From SZUA-448 sp964602475 (GTDB lineage: Bacteria > Bacillota > Clostridia > Lachnospirales > Lachnospiraceae): DNA of 64,000 nucleotides. The stretch lies in contig CAZRRN010000001.1 of the NCBI GenBank assembly GCA_964602475.1, forward strand, positions 1-64,000, given 5' to 3'. Positions within the stretch are counted from its first letter, which is position 1, and the number at the start of each line of letters is the position of its first letter. Shown here one piece after another: positions 34,671 through 42,546 of this stretch. Made by a program: the position numbers and the translations under genes. The notes under the pieces were generated by a model that saw only the letters and a program-made list of their open reading frames with translations, did no database searches and was not told the origin of the DNA.

Positions 34671-35237
34671 CTATTCCTGCGAATGCGTGCGTATTCTCTT
34701 CAGTAACGGAATCAGCCGTTTTCCGATCAGAGCAGCGACAATACAGCTGACGAGATCTCCGGGAATAAATATCAGAAAGTAATATATAAAAAGTGTACGG
34801 AAACCAATGGGATTTCCAAGATACAGCGTGCTCACGAGCTCGTAGTAAATCATTCCGCAGAGGTATACAAGTAACAGTCCGACGGAGCCGGCAGCTAACA
34901 GCCGTAGAAAGCCGGGCTCGTGACCCTTGTTAGCAATAATTCCGGTCACATACGTGCCGAGTGCAAAGCCAATGAGGTAACCGAAGCTCGGCTGCAGGAC
35001 ATAAGAGAAGCCGCCGCCCTGAGTAAAGACAGGAATGCCAATCAGCCCCATGACAAGGTAAATCAGAACGGATACCAGTCCGAGCCTTCCGCCAAGCAGG
35101 AAGCCTGCAAGCGTAGTAAATAAAAACTGCAGGGTGATTGCGACAAAAGGGGTCGGTATTTTAATAAAGGCTCCGGCAATAATCAAAGCAGTAAACATGG
35201 CGCATAAGGTCATATTTAATATGTAATCTCGTTTCAT
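34671..35237 (-). CDS. bioY: Biotin transporter BioY (ECF S-component)
   Basis: This 188-residue membrane protein of about six helices has the BioY signatures LQFLFTTLAGFLLGGRLGLVS and GLIGIPVFTQGGG, then PSFGYLIGFALGTYVTG. BioY binds biotin with high affinity and works with a shared energy-coupling module, or alone. TTGGAGGAATT precedes the ATG. It lies 20 bases after birA on the same strand, so biotin uptake and the biotin-sensing repressor share one transcript under the BirA operator. Confidence 0.95.
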   Translation of the reverse strand: MKRDYILNMTLCAMFTALIIAGAFIKIPTPFVAITLQFLFTTLAGFLLGGRLGLVSVLIYLVMGLIGIPVFTQGGGFSYVLQPSFGYLIGFALGTYVTGIIANKGHEPGFLRLLAAGSVGLLLVYLCGMIYYELVSTLYLGNPIGFRTLFIYYFLIFIPGDLVSCIVAALIGKRLIPLLKRIRTHSQE

Positions 35238-35257
35238 GATAATTCCTCCAAGGGTAT

Positions 35258-36235
35258 TTAGGAAAACCGGATGCTGATTTCTCCGGAAGAAAGTGCTTCT
35301 TCACGTCCGTCTTTATATCGAACCAGCAGGCGGCATTCATCGTCAATTCCGAGAACGGTTGCCGGTTGCGACTGCTCTGCACGCAGTACATTAACCTCGC
35401 GTCCGATGACAAAGCTTTTGCTGCGGTACTTTTCAGAATAGGCAGTCTGTCCGAGATCGGAATAATAAGCCATAAAGTGATTTAAAAAACCGGCGGTAAG
35501 CCGGTTTTTGGCATCCGGATGGGGGGAATCATAGACGGTACCGGCGATCTGCTCCAGTTCTTTTGGAAATCCGCCCTCCGGAGGATAGACATTTAGACCG
35601 ACACCAAGTACAGCATATTCAAGGGATTCGTTTTCCAGTCCCATCGCAGCTTCTGTCAGGATTCCGCAGACCTTTTTTTCATTCACAAAAATGTCGTTAA
35701 CCCACTTGATTTTTGCATCTGTTCCTGTTTCAGTGTCGAGGGTTTCACACATGGCAACCGCTGCCATTGTCGTGAGCCTAACAGCCTGCATCGGGGAATA
35801 CCCGCAGGGACGAAGTAACAGACTTAGATAGATGCCGGAGCCTGAGGGTGAATAAAAGCTCCTTCCACGTCTTCCACGTCCCCCGGTTTGTTTCCCGGCA
35901 ACGACAATATACCCTTCTGAAGCTCCAAGGGATGCCTGCTCACGAACCAGCGTATTAGTGGAGGTTGTCTCGATAAGGGTATGAAGCTTAAGAATATCAT
36001 ATTGTGGAAGTAGATATTTTTGAATTCCCTGAACGGAAAGAATGTCCGTATCGCCTGCAAGACAATACCCTCTGCTTGGAACAGCGTCAATGACATAACC
36101 GTCATTCTGCAGGGATTTTACTGCTTTCCATACGGCTGCTCTTGAGACAGATAGACGTTTGGCGATTTCTTCTCCGGAGAAGTAAACGCCTCTTTCAGAT
36201 TCAAATAATACAAGCAGATTTTCTTTTATCGTCAT
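35258..36235 (-). CDS. birA: Bifunctional biotin protein ligase / biotin operon repressor
   Basis: The N-terminal winged helix (SGEEIAKRLSVSRAAVWKAVKSLQNDGY) binds DNA and the rest attaches biotin to carboxylases. The ligase motif is GGRGRRGRSFYSPSGSG near residue 120, with KWVNDIFVNEKKVCGILTE near residue 178 and the C-terminal SH3-like domain (GREVNVLRAEQSQPATVLG). Length 325 residues is normal for the Gram-positive two-function type. GTGAGGAATT precedes the ATG. It heads the birA-bioY unit and should repress it through the operator at 36349-36380. Confidence 0.95.
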   Translation of the reverse strand: MTIKENLLVLFESERGVYFSGEEIAKRLSVSRAAVWKAVKSLQNDGYVIDAVPSRGYCLAGDTDILSVQGIQKYLLPQYDILKLHTLIETTSTNTLVREQASLGASEGYIVVAGKQTGGRGRRGRSFYSPSGSGIYLSLLLRPCGYSPMQAVRLTTMAAVAMCETLDTETGTDAKIKWVNDIFVNEKKVCGILTEAAMGLENESLEYAVLGVGLNVYPPEGGFPKELEQIAGTVYDSPHPDAKNRLTAGFLNHFMAYYSDLGQTAYSEKYRSKSFVIGREVNVLRAEQSQPATVLGIDDECRLLVRYKDGREEALSSGEISIRFS

Positions 36236-36275
36236 GCGAATTCCTCACTTCACGATTATCCTTCTTTAGACAGGA

Positions 36276-36289
36276 CTGTCTGCAGACAG
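36276..36289. other. 14-bp palindrome in the birA leader
   Basis: CTGTCTGCAGACAG is a perfect palindrome in the predicted 5' untranslated region of birA. It can form a small hairpin; no function is assigned. Confidence 0.4.
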
Positions 36290-36326
36290 CGTCAAAGAGT
36301 CCTAACGATATATAAATACCAAAAGA

Positions 36327-36355
36327 AGAATACCACAAGTATTTCCGATTGTCAA
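36327..36355 (-). promoter_or_regulatory. Sigma-A promoter of birA-bioY
   Basis: On the minus strand, TTGACA, a 17-base spacer and TATTCT. The -35 box lies inside the proximal half of the BirA operator, so a bound repressor would block polymerase. Confidence 0.8.
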
Positions 36356-36380
36356 CCATAAAACGAAGCGAGGTTTACAA
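36349..36380. promoter_or_regulatory. BirA operator
   Basis: TTGTCAACC, 14 bases, GGTTTACAA matches the Firmicutes BirA consensus (TTGTTAACC, N14-16, GGTTWACAA) in both arms. It overlaps the birA -35 box. Confidence 0.85.
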
Positions 36381-36565
36381 TAATTTCACAAGGCTATAGG
36401 GTTTACAATCACAGCAACAAAGATGTTAATTTTATAATCACAGTAGACAAGAATGTAAGGTTTATAATTACAACGGACAAGAATGTAAGGTTTATAATTA
36501 CAACGGACAAGAATGTAAAGTTTATAATTACAACGGACAAGATGCAAGGTTTACAATCAAAGCAT
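36371..36565 (+). repeat. Tandem array of about 30-bp units, each starting with a BirA half-site-like 9-mer
   Basis: Half-site-like 9-mers begin at 36372, 36400, 36429, 36459, 36489, 36519 and 36548, spaced 28-30 bases. Three are exact GGTTTACAA, two are GGTTTATAA, and the others AGTTTATAA and ATTTTATAA. The units at 36459 and 36489 are identical over 30 bases. The first copy is the distal arm of the true operator. Confidence 0.85.
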
Positions 36566-36601
36566 AAAATAGATAAAGAGTAATTTGGAAGTGTTCGATG
36601 A

Positions 36602-37804
36602 CTAAGTGGAGGAATTGTCTGGTTTGCGTCGGTTTCGCATGATTCTGCTTAAAAAAAGCATCGTTATCGGGAAGATGATAGCGGCCAGAATTCCGATGCG
36701 AAGATCGTCTCCGAATGCACCGGCAATCATTCCGGTGAAGGTCGGTCCACCGCCGCAGCCAAGATCGCCGGCAAGCGCAAGAAAGGCAAACATTGCAGTG
36801 CCACCATTACGAATGGATGCTGAAGCCTTACTGAAGGTGCCGGGCCAGAGAATTCCGACAGAAAAACCGGTCAGCGCACAGCCCACAAGACCAAGTACCG
36901 GCCAGGGGGAAAATATAATCAGGAGATAAGAGACAGCACAGAGTGCGGAGCTGAAGCTCATAAATTTATCCAGATTCATACGTGCACCGAATTTACCGTA
37001 AATTGCACGGGAGGTTCCCATCATAACCGCGAACATCATCGGACCGGCAAGATCCCCGGCAACCTTGCTGATGTGCAGACCCTGTTCTGCAAATGCAGAA
37101 GCCCACTGGCTGACCGACTGTTCACTTGCACCTGCACAGAGCATCATGAGAATCAGAAGCCAGAAGGATTTCATCCGAATCAGTTCACGCACAGTAAGTC
37201 CGTGTTCCCCCTCCGGGTGCATGGGCGCAATCGGGACGACGGCAAAAAGAACGGTATTGGCAAGTGGAACCAGTGCCCAGATCCGGGCAAGAATACGCCA
37301 GTTTTCAATACCGAACAGTCGGAAAAATAACGTAGAAATAAGAACAACAGCAACATGTCCCCAACAGTAAAATGCATGCAGAAGGCTCATGGCAGCCTCT
37401 TTGTTGTCTGTCGGGCAGGCTTCGACAATCGGGCTGACCAGAACCTCTACCAGACCGCCACCGACAGCATAGATCATGACGGAAATCAGAATTCCGACAA
37501 ACGGGTCGGGCAGCAGCTCAGGCAGAATTGACAGTGATACAAGTCCGACCGTCGCACAGATATGTGCGGTAAGCATAGAAGCACGGTACCCAATCCGGTC
37601 GATAAAACGAATGGAGAGAAAATCAATCGTAAGCTGAAATGCGAAGTTAAGGGTGACAAGAAGAGTGACCTTTGATAACGGAATATGGTAGCTTGTTTGA
37701 AAGGTGACGAAAAGTAACGGGAGAAAATTATTGATAATTGCCTGTACAATGTAGCCGATGAAAGAGGCTTTAATCGTAAGCCGATAATTTGATTTACTTT
37801 GCAT
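36602..37804 (-). CDS. MFS transporter
   Basis: This 400-residue permease has about twelve membrane helices, with the cytoplasmic loop IRFIDRIGYRASMLT between helices 2 and 3 corresponding to the MFS motif A. The second half repeats the pattern (ALTGFSVGILWPGTFSKAS). The layout resembles the FucP-like or sugar-efflux branch, but the substrate cannot be read from sequence. The short loops and ASEQSVSQWASAFAEQGL in the centre are unremarkable. The gene stands alone, upstream of the BirA half-site array on the same strand. Confidence 0.85.
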   Translation of the reverse strand: MQSKSNYRLTIKASFIGYIVQAIINNFLPLLFVTFQTSYHIPLSKVTLLVTLNFAFQLTIDFLSIRFIDRIGYRASMLTAHICATVGLVSLSILPELLPDPFVGILISVMIYAVGGGLVEVLVSPIVEACPTDNKEAAMSLLHAFYCWGHVAVVLISTLFFRLFGIENWRILARIWALVPLANTVLFAVVPIAPMHPEGEHGLTVRELIRMKSFWLLILMMLCAGASEQSVSQWASAFAEQGLHISKVAGDLAGPMMFAVMMGTSRAIYGKFGARMNLDKFMSFSSALCAVSYLLIIFSPWPVLGLVGCALTGFSVGILWPGTFSKASASIRNGGTAMFAFLALAGDLGCGGGPTFTGMIAGAFGDDLRIGILAAIIFPITMLFLSRIMRNRRKPDNSST

Positions 37805-37950
37805 TATTTGTGTCCATCCTGAATTTATAGTATCCGGTTGCTGTACCTGTAAAGTGCACCAACCAGTATACGGGATGTAACGGAGAATTACCAGCAGAAA
37901 TTTTGAATGATCTTTTCTGTAAAATCGACAGATATCTACACATTGTATGA

Positions 37951-37978
37951 TTGAAAATAAAAATTTCCATGATATAAT
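37951..37978 (+). promoter_or_regulatory. Promoter of rubrerythrin
   Basis: TTGAAA, 16-base spacer, TATAAT. It gives a leader of about 150 bases that contains the whole type A repeat. Confidence 0.7.
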
Positions 37979-38037
37979 AGTCTAACAACAAGTTTTGCGT
38001 TTTTATACATTTACACTTTCTTAAAGAAGGAGTGAAT

Positions 38038-38131
38038 AGTGTGAAAGATGCACCTTTCACACGCAGATTTGTGCCTGCGCGGTGCTTGACACAAAGTCTG
38101 TTATGCGCAAAAGGCCGCGCAGAAATGGAGA
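38038..38131 (+). repeat. 94-bp structured repeat (type A), copy 2, upstream of rubrerythrin
   Basis: Hairpin GTGTGAAAG-atgcac-CTTTCACAC, then TTTGTGCCTGCGCGG and TGCTTGACACAAA, then GCGCAGAAATGGAG, which is the ribosome binding site of the following gene. The open frame that runs through the element into rubrerythrin is probably incidental. Confidence 0.88.
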
Positions 38132-38136
38132 TTACT

Positions 38137-38676
38137 ATGGAAAATCTAAAGGGAACCAAGACAGAAGCGAATCTATTAACGGCTTTTGCCGGTGAATCAC
38201 AGGCGAGAAATAAATATACCTATTATGCATCTGCGGCAAAAAAGGAAGGCTATGAGCAGATAGCAGCGCTGTTTCAGGAAACAGCAGACAACGAGAAGGA
38301 GCATGCAAAAATCTGGTTTAAGCTCTTACATGATGGTATGCCCAATACGGAAGCTAATTTGACCGACGCAGCGGCAGGAGAGCATTTTGAGTGGACAGAT
38401 ATGTATGCAAAGTTTGCAAAAGAAGCAAAGGAAGAAGGGTTTGCACGAATTGCATATCTCTTTGAAGCGGTTGGAAGAATCGAACGTGAGCATGAAGAGC
38501 GTTATCTGCGTCTTCTGCAGAATCTGAAAGAAGATATTGTATTCAAGAAGGGCGAAGAAATCGTATGGATTTGCAGAAACTGCGGACATATTCATGTCGG
38601 TAAGGAAGCACCGGTGAAGTGTCCGGTATGTGATCATCCGCAGGCTTATTTTGAGCAAAGAGCCACCAATTATTAA
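38137..38676 (+). CDS. Rubrerythrin
   Basis: This non-haem di-iron peroxidase of 179 residues protects anaerobes from peroxide. The di-iron ligands lie in AFAGESQARNKY (about residue 17), ETADNEKEHAKIWF and EAVGRIEREHEERY. The C-terminal rubredoxin-like domain has WICRNCGHIHVGK and VKCPVCDHPQAYFE, with two CxxC pairs that bind iron. I chose the ATG at 38137 because the upstream repeat ends in AAATGGAG; an in-frame ATG at 38032 would translate the repeat itself. A two-way terminator separates it from hsp20. Confidence 0.95.
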   Translation: MENLKGTKTEANLLTAFAGESQARNKYTYYASAAKKEGYEQIAALFQETADNEKEHAKIWFKLLHDGMPNTEANLTDAAAGEHFEWTDMYAKFAKEAKEEGFARIAYLFEAVGRIEREHEERYLRLLQNLKEDIVFKKGEEIVWICRNCGHIHVGKEAPVKCPVCDHPQAYFEQRATNY

Positions 38677-38686
38677 TTTAAACTAT

Positions 38687-38728
38687 AAAAGGGCTTCCCT
38701 GCCAGTCTATGTCAGGAAAGCCCTTTTT
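38687..38728. terminator. Bidirectional terminator between rubrerythrin and hsp20
   Basis: AAAGGGCTTCCCTG and CAGGAAAGCCCTTT pair almost completely, with T-rich flanks on the plus side and A-rich on the other, serving both converging genes. Confidence 0.85.
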
Positions 38729-38736
38729 CAATGGAA

Positions 38737-39159
38737 TTATTCAATAGCAATCAGTTTCTTCTTGTCTTCCACTTTTTCTACTTCCTTCGGGAAAGCAAGC
38801 TTCAAGGTACCGTTATTAAAGGAAGCCTTGATGTCCTCTTCACGAACATCCTTGCCGACATAATAGCTTCGGCTGCACTCACCGGTGTAACGTTCTCTGT
38901 GAATGTAATTGCCCTTGTCATCCTTTTCATCATTCGAGGATTCTTTCTTCGCGGTTATTGTCAGATAACCGTCGTTCAGTTCTGCACTGACATCCTCTTT
39001 CTTGTAACCCGGCAGATCAATATCAAATTGATACTCGCCGTCCTTTTCCTGAATATCCGTCTTCATAACTGTTTCATTCTCAACTCTGCGGAAGAACGGA
39101 TCGCGGAACATCTCGTCAAATAAATCTGTTGAATAACGTCTTCTAGGAACCATCATCAT
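38737..39159 (-). CDS. Hsp20/alpha-crystallin small heat shock protein
   Basis: This 140-residue ATP-independent chaperone has a short N-terminal arm (RRRYSTDLFDEMFRDPFFR) and the alpha-crystallin domain with VMKTDIQEKDGEYQFDIDL, PGYKKEDVSAEL and YYVGKDVREEDIKASFNNGTL. A C-terminal tail lies after AFPKEVEKVE. GGAGGG precedes the ATG at 39159; an in-frame start at 39186 would include the ribosome site in the coding region. The gene is under a CIRCE-embedded promoter, pointing to HrcA control. Confidence 0.93.
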   Translation of the reverse strand: MMMVPRRRYSTDLFDEMFRDPFFRRVENETVMKTDIQEKDGEYQFDIDLPGYKKEDVSAELNDGYLTITAKKESSNDEKDDKGNYIHRERYTGECSRSYYVGKDVREEDIKASFNNGTLKLAFPKEVEKVEDKKKLIAIE

Positions 39160-39250
39160 ATCAATCCCTCCATTCAAATGATTCAAAACGGATTCACCGT
39201 TTGATTTGCTTTTTGTTCTTAAGATGCTGCCATCTCTTGTTTACGAGTAT

Positions 39251-39279
39251 GTTATACCACGGATTGTTAGCAATGTCAA
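39251..39279 (-). promoter_or_regulatory. Promoter of hsp20
   Basis: On the minus strand, perfect TTGACA, 17-base spacer, TATAAC. The -35 box lies within the CIRCE spacer and arm. Confidence 0.8.
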
Positions 39280-39293
39280 GAGGTGAGTGCTAA
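39267..39293. promoter_or_regulatory. CIRCE element (HrcA operator)
   Basis: TTAGCAATG, nine bases, GAGTGCTAA. The right arm is perfect and the left matches seven of nine positions of TTAGCACTC. It overlaps the hsp20 -35 box. Confidence 0.85.
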
Positions 39294-39430
39294 TTTTGTG
39301 TGAAATATTTGTGAACACCAGTAAAATTAAGTGTTCACAGCTTTATCCTTTTTATTTTCTTACAATTTCGAGCATTTAAGTCAATAAAATGAGATTAGAG
39401 ATATATAAACTGAAATTCAAGGTAGTGTCG

Positions 39431-40510
39431 TCAACCAGTAACCACTTTATATTTACGTCTTAGTGCCTTTGATAAAATTTCATTGGTATATAGAACTATT
39501 TTATCATTTTGTAATCTACCTAAAACAATCCCTGGATCTCTATTAATCAATTTTGCAAATCTTCTAATTGCACTTTCTGAATAATCTCTTCTTTCTAAGA
39601 AGGCTTCATACTTATTTTGTGGAATCAACATATTTTGTGCATATAAATCGGCATTATCTTCATTTCCTTCCTTTTCATTTGAAAAGGTCAACCCGTAATC
39701 TCCATTCATTATGTGACCTATTTCATGAAACAGAGTAAACCAAAATGTATCAGAGTAAGTTCTTCTATCATTAACCATAAGCATTATCTTATCCCCAACC
39801 TTTTTCGTTGCACCATTTATTCCAGAACTCTTAAGATTTGGAAGTATTACAAAAACCACTCCTGCTTCAAGAAATTTTTTCTTTATTAATGGAAAAAATT
39901 CACCATGTGAAGTTGTTAATGTTAGAGCATATTTTACAGCTTCTTCAAACTTCTTTTTATTAAACTTTTCTGCTTCTGTATTAATGGTTTTATTAATTGC
40001 AATTTGAACCATTGTATTCGAATTAATAATATTTGAAATGCTTGGTTCTGATGAATAACCTCTAAAACTTACAGCTAAATCACGATCTTTTAAAACCTTT
40101 AATGTTGCTACATTTAGAAATTCTCTAACCGCCTTTATTTGTTCATTTACTTTCCTGGGCAAATCTGGTAAATTGAAATTATCCCTAAAATAAGGGTACA
40201 TTATATAATCAAATACTTCTCGTTCAATAACTAATTCCTTGTCTGATTCAAATTCGACTATCATAGCATCATATTTCTTTTGAATATTAAGCCAATATTC
40301 TACGCTCATTCCTAACATTCTTGAGAGTTTCATTGCCATCTCACGTGACAAACTTTGTTCACCACGAATAATAATACTTAAGTTCTTGGGCGTTGTATCT
40401 AATCTTTTAGCAAAATCTTCTTGTGTCAAACCACTTTCATCAACAATTTCTTTAATATAATATCCAGGATGAAAAGCTATTTTATCATTATACTCTATGT
40501 AATTACTCAT
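39431..40510 (-). CDS. HigA-type antitoxin fused to an ImmA/IrrE-like metalloprotease domain
   Basis: Residues 10-80 are an XRE/HigA helix-turn-helix (HPGYYIKEIVDESGLTQEDFAKRLDTT, given here in part, with SLSREMAMKLSRMLGMS). The C-terminal half holds an ImmA/IrrE zinc peptidase domain with FTLFHEIGHIMNGD (HExxH) near residue 245 and NADLYAQNMLIP downstream. At 359 residues this is the long antitoxin form. It represses its own operon and neutralises the upstream toxin (family knowledge). The DNA is clearly more AT-rich than the neighbours, a sign of transfer. It overlaps the toxin gene by eight bases. Confidence 0.85.
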   Translation of the reverse strand: MSNYIEYNDKIAFHPGYYIKEIVDESGLTQEDFAKRLDTTPKNLSIIIRGEQSLSREMAMKLSRMLGMSVEYWLNIQKKYDAMIVEFESDKELVIEREVFDYIMYPYFRDNFNLPDLPRKVNEQIKAVREFLNVATLKVLKDRDLAVSFRGYSSEPSISNIINSNTMVQIAINKTINTEAEKFNKKKFEEAVKYALTLTTSHGEFFPLIKKKFLEAGVVFVILPNLKSSGINGATKKVGDKIMLMVNDRRTYSDTFWFTLFHEIGHIMNGDYGLTFSNEKEGNEDNADLYAQNMLIPQNKYEAFLERRDYSESAIRRFAKLINRDPGIVLGRLQNDKIVLYTNEILSKALRRKYKVVTG

Positions 40511-40856
40511 AATGTTTGCTTACCTCCTTCACTTCCACAATCCTAACAACATTTGATATTTCATCTATGTTACATGGATCATATGGGTTTTCATTTTCGT
40601 CCAATGGCTGGATGATAATCCTCCATGGTTCTTTCTTTGTTTTTACATCAATCGTAAAGTAGCCTTCTAAATTCCCTTCAAGGTTATGAAATCTCAGTGG
40701 TGGGGTCAGAATAATATCTTTTATAATATCTGCACTTTCTAATTGGTTAATTCGTCCCAGCAACTTCATTGCCAAAATGTTATCTCCACCAAACAGTTTT
40801 TGTGCAGCTTTCAAACTTGTACATTGAAGTTGAACTTTTTCATTTCCGTATACTAA
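40503..40856 (-). CDS. HigB/RelE-like toxin without a normal start codon
   Basis: The frame reads LVYGNEKVQLQCTSLKAAQK then LFGGDNILAMKLLGRINQ, and ends VRIVEVKEVSKHYE. This matches the HigB-type mRNA interferase layout, including YFTIDVKTKKEPWRIII. The family starts just before VYGN. There the sequence has AAAGGAGG, seven bases, then TTA, so the ribosome site is perfectly spaced to a codon that is not a start. The only in-frame start is a TTG at 40814 without a site of its own, which would remove the first strand. The toxin may be silenced or poorly made. The antitoxin follows in the same operon. Confidence 0.7.
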   Translation of the reverse strand, partial: LVYGNEKVQLQCTSLKAAQKLFGGDNILAMKLLGRINQLESADIIKDIILTPPLRFHNLEGNLEGYFTIDVKTKKEPWRIIIQPLDENENPYDPCNIDEISNVVRIVEVKEVSKHYE

Positions 40857-40877
40857 CCTGTGTCCTCCTTTTTCAAG

Positions 40878-40926
40878 ATTACCTATCGGGTAATTTAAGT
40901 ATAGATTCGTTTATATGTTTTGTCAA
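40878..40926 (-). promoter_or_regulatory. Promoter and operator of the toxin-antitoxin operon
   Basis: On the minus strand, TTGACA (plus 40921-40926), 17-base spacer and TATACT (plus 40898-40903). An inverted repeat ATTACC, five bases, GGTAAT (40878-40894) covers the predicted start of transcription and is a good antitoxin operator. Confidence 0.7.
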
Positions 40927-41242
40927 TGCATTTTCAGCTAATTAATAAGTGCACTCTTACAGAGTCTAATTCAATTATATCATTTGAACACTATATAATA
41001 TAATTGAACCCGATATAAACATTAATAACATATTATTTTTACATTGTATTTTCAAAGTTATGACACATATCATGTTTCTTAATTTTTTACTGTTCTTTTG
41101 CCATCAGATACTTCCATATAAAAACAACAGACGCCATAGAAACCAGTATTTCCGGACTCTACAGCATCTGTTAATTTAAGACAAAAGCATGTGCAAATAT
41201 TCAGCAACGATGTGCATTTACACCATGTTTTTCGTACACCCG
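40927..41242. other. AT-rich intergenic DNA in the decayed island
   Basis: No gene, promoter or RNA recognised. The composition is very AT-rich near 40940-41100. A short inverted repeat TTCTGTGAA, nine bases, TTCACAGAA lies at 41243-41269, at the end of the integrase remnant. Confidence 0.35.
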
Positions 41243-41261
41243 TTCTGTGAAGGTACCAATT

Positions 41262-41420
41262 TCACAGAATACGGTCATTCATTTTTCTTAATTCTTTCTC
41301 AATCCGGCTCCGGCTGCGATGTAATTGTAAACATCCATCATAACATCGGTTTTACCATGCCCTAATAGATATATTTTGTGATATGGCAACTCTATCTTGA
41401 TGGTAATATACAGATGTGTG
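41262..41420 (-). pseudogene. C-terminal remnant of a tyrosine recombinase (integrase)
   Basis: On the minus strand one frame reads LPYHKIYLLGHGKTDVMMD followed by VYNYIA, the LGH and active-site Tyr end of phage-type integrases. A frameshift then leads into SRSRIEKELRKMNDRIL and a stop at 41262, a tail typical of these enzymes. Upstream, nothing of the catalytic Arg region can be followed. The remnant shows that the AT-rich segment once belonged to a mobile element. Confidence 0.6.
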
Positions 41421-41484
41421 TAGATGCGGAGGATCATTGGAAATATGGTAATTAAAATCTGTCACAACATCAAGTGACATCTTT

Positions 41485-42171
41485 TCACTTTTTGAATTTT
41501 TTGTTTTCAGTTCCTAAATTATATGGACATATATCTCTGCATTTATGACATGAAATAATCCAACTCTTTTTGGCCTCATCATCACCGAAAGCATAATCCC
41601 AACAACTTTGTTGTTCTAAATTTCGATTTTTTAATGCGTTCGCTGGACATGCCTGGACACACAAATTGCAATCATTACAAATACGCTCTTTTACATCATC
41701 TGGTGTAAATTCCGCCTCTGTCAATACTGCTCCTAGCCATACCATGCTTCCAAACTCAGATGTAATTAATAGAGAATGTCTTCCGATTGTTCCTATGCCA
41801 GCTGCTTGAGCAGCGTGTTTTAGTGAAATAATCGAACGCTATCTTCCCGTTCGCTCATCCCATTCACTTTCATTAGTAGGAATTGGTATTGAAAGAATAC
41901 CTCTCTTTTCCATCTCAATACAAAAGTCAAGTGCCATTGCGTCCATTTTAGGTGTAATGGAATTTCTCACCCGCGTATATGGAACCGCTGTTTTACAGAA
42001 TAATGTTCCTGTCGGAAATCTGCATGCAAAGGAAATAACTGATTTGCAAGATGGTAACACGTCTAATGGATGATATCCAATTGGTGCAGCTTCAAATCTA
42101 TCTATACTAGCTATCCCACATAGATCAGCACCTAGAGAAAAAAATATTTCTTTAACTTCTTTACTATTCAT
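41485..42171 (-). pseudogene. QueG-like iron-sulfur protein gene interrupted by an in-frame TAG
   Basis: The two halves lie in one frame: 42171-41842 (MNSKEVKEIFFSLGADLCGI to NESEWDERTGR) and 41838-41485 (RSIISLKHAAQAAGIGTIG, then MVWLGAVLTEAEF to the end). The only break is TAG at 41839-41841. The C-terminal half carries ferredoxin-type clusters CNDCNLCVQACP and CHKCRDICP. The family includes epoxyqueuosine reductase QueG and smaller 4Fe-4S relatives, and this one is short (about 229 codons). AAAGGAG lies upstream of the ATG. It is probably inactive unless the TAG is read through. Confidence 0.75.
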
Positions 42172-42546
42172 ATTGTAAATTACTCCTTTGTAAAATAAAA
42201 CCTGAAGTAACATCCATACAAGCATTACATCAAGATTAGTTTCTTTACCTGTAATAATACCATATTGACATTTTTATTTCAATTATAACAGGATGTCCGT
42301 TTGAGACTAGTTATGAGACCACTTTTTTGTCCCTTGTCAAAATCAGACGATATCTGACGACATAGATAAAGTGCTGCATGCCCTCATTAAAATAAAAAGC
42401 AGTGAAATTTAATTAATAATTTCACTGCTTTCGGAGAATACTTCCAACCCTTATCGTACACAATCGTTATCATTTTATCTGACCAGTCAGGGTACGTCGA
42501 TTATGAATCAGTCGCTTGATTTTTCTGACTATCCGATATTCCTGCT
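42172..42546. other. Intergenic region at the edge of the island
   Basis: Apart from the hairpin at 42397-42431, I see no gene, promoter or RNA here. AT content falls from left to right into the surface protein gene. Confidence 0.35.
42397..42431. terminator. Hairpin terminator between the island and the surface protein gene
   Basis: AAAGCAGTGAAATT and AATTTCACTGCTTT form a perfect 14-bp stem with an AT-only loop. A-rich and T-rich flanks suit termination on the minus strand after the surface protein gene. Confidence 0.6.

Noticed and set aside
36371..36565. CRISPR array or plasmid iterons
   Set aside because: No spacers, no rep gene; the unit core matches the adjacent BirA operator arm instead.
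38032..38136. N-terminal extension of rubrerythrin
   Set aside because: It is the type A repeat, found also before the ROK kinase; the ribosome site and family start support 38137.
41839..41841. TAG as pyrrolysine codon
   Set aside because: No pyl genes or methyltransferase context here, and a lone stop in a decaying island is better explained by mutation.
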